A stretch of 22,101 bases of DNA from the NCBI GenBank assembly GCA_042573625.1, contig JBHPCZ010000052.1, positions 1 to 22,101 on the forward strand, read 5' to 3'. The stretch is from JBHPCZ01 sp042573625 (lineage in GTDB: Bacteria > Desulfobacterota > Desulfobacteria > Desulfobacterales > UBA11574). Position numbers and translations under genes: made by a program. Positions 21,986 to 22,101 of the stretch are shown here, piece after piece (positions within the stretch are counted from its first letter, which is position 1; the number at the start of each line of letters is the position of its first letter). Below the pieces are notes generated by a model, which saw nothing but the letters and a program-made list of their open reading frames with translations, did no database searches and was not told the origin of the DNA.

Positions 21986-22101
21986 CTATAATCGAAATAC
22001 TTCAATTACGCAAACACTCTCTTTTGTGGCTATAATTCGGGAAAGTTTGAATCCTGATGATTCAAACAGTGTTTTGAATTCTTGTTCTGTACGTTCACGA
22101 C
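21986..22101 (-). CDS. C-terminal end of an O-methyltransferase-like protein, cassette gene (partial)
   Basis: The minus frame runs in from the window edge and ends at TAG 21988-21986, giving 37 residues beginning RERTEQEFKTLFESSGFKLS and ending VCVIEVFRL. This matches the last helix-strand unit of plant-type/hydroxyneurosporene-like SAM O-methyltransferases (ERTxxEFxxLFxxAGF...VIE). Only the tail is visible, so substrate and integrity are unknown. About 80 bases separate its stop from the nearest R''-like motif. Confidence 0.6.
   Translation of the reverse strand, partial: RERTEQEFKTLFESSGFKLSRIIATKESVCVIEVFRL

Larger units (their letters stand above)
15943..22101 (-). mobile_element. Integron gene-cassette array (partial, integrase not in window)
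   Basis: Seven clear attC sites and one atypical one separate single-gene or TA-pair cassettes at intervals of about 0.7-1.2 kb. All sites have the same polarity: on the minus strand the L'' arm carries one unpaired extra base and R' is a GTT core. Each protein-coding cassette ends 4-14 bases before its attC, the compact packing typical of cassettes, except for the reversed HicAB cassette and the atypical last site. The order is O-methyltransferase end, MtrA-like, ferredoxin-nitroreductase, racemase, radical SAM, HicAB, RHH-PIN, ADP-ribosylglycohydrolase. The integrase gene and attI should lie beyond 22101. Their absence here means an integrase-less array cannot be excluded. Confidence 0.9.

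Noticed and set aside
21820..22101. Search for an integron integrase or attI at the window edge
   Set aside because: The edge instead contains the end of a methyltransferase-like gene on the minus strand, so the array continues past the window.
1..22101. tRNA genes, rRNA genes and CRISPR arrays
   Set aside because: No cloverleaf, rRNA-like stretch or regularly spaced direct repeats was seen on reading; a dedicated scan could still find a short one.

Overview
The window looks like the chromosome of a Gram-negative bacterium, most likely a sulfate-reducer-type Desulfobacterota (former Deltaproteobacteria). This is inferred from the gene order tolB-pal-cpoB followed by ruvC-ruvA-ruvB, a SAM hydroxide adenosyltransferase and a bactofilin locus, and from protein features; no 16S or other marker is present. 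Positions 1-12300 are mostly core chromosome. They hold the Tol-Pal envelope genes (104-3185), the Holliday-junction genes ruvCAB (3235-5409), a DUF62 SAM hydrolase (5464-6273), and a likely cell-shape operon: a membrane coiled-coil protein, a Csd4-like M99 peptidoglycan carboxypeptidase and a bactofilin (6283-9389). A minus-strand pair follows (CYTH protein and EEP phosphatase, 9441-10851), then the ribosomal operon rplM-rpsI (11422-12295) with a clear terminator.

Positions 10980-15600 are patchy. A structured repeat with three hairpins ends in a 43-bp sequence (11069-11111) that recurs as a perfect inverted copy at 15382-15424. Between the copies lie rplM-rpsI, an ECHDC3-like crotonase that lacks the usual catalytic glutamates, a small remnant resembling the start of an IS3-family transposase, and two divergent spermidine-synthase-like genes. 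The second repeat copy cuts off the 5' fragment of a periplasmic solute-binding protein gene.

Positions 15943-22101 are the main discovery: an integron gene-cassette array read along the minus strand. Seven well-formed attC sites (15943-21072) each show R''/L''/L'/R' boxes around a hairpin, and each carries one unpaired extra base in L''. An eighth, atypical site lies near 21806-21905. In array order the cassettes encode the end of an O-methyltransferase-like protein, an MtrA-like corrinoid protein, a 2[4Fe-4S] ferredoxin-nitroreductase, a YgeA-type amino-acid racemase, a radical SAM protein, HicAB (reversed, with its own promoter), an RHH-PIN toxin-antitoxin pair with its own promoter, and an ADP-ribosylglycohydrolase. 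No integrase or attI is visible; from the attC polarity they should lie beyond 22101, unless this is an integrase-less array.

The cassette genes do not form one pathway. They look like a metabolic and stress-related pool in which two toxin-antitoxin cassettes may stabilise the array. Both TA operons have promoters placed so that their mRNAs would be nearly leaderless.
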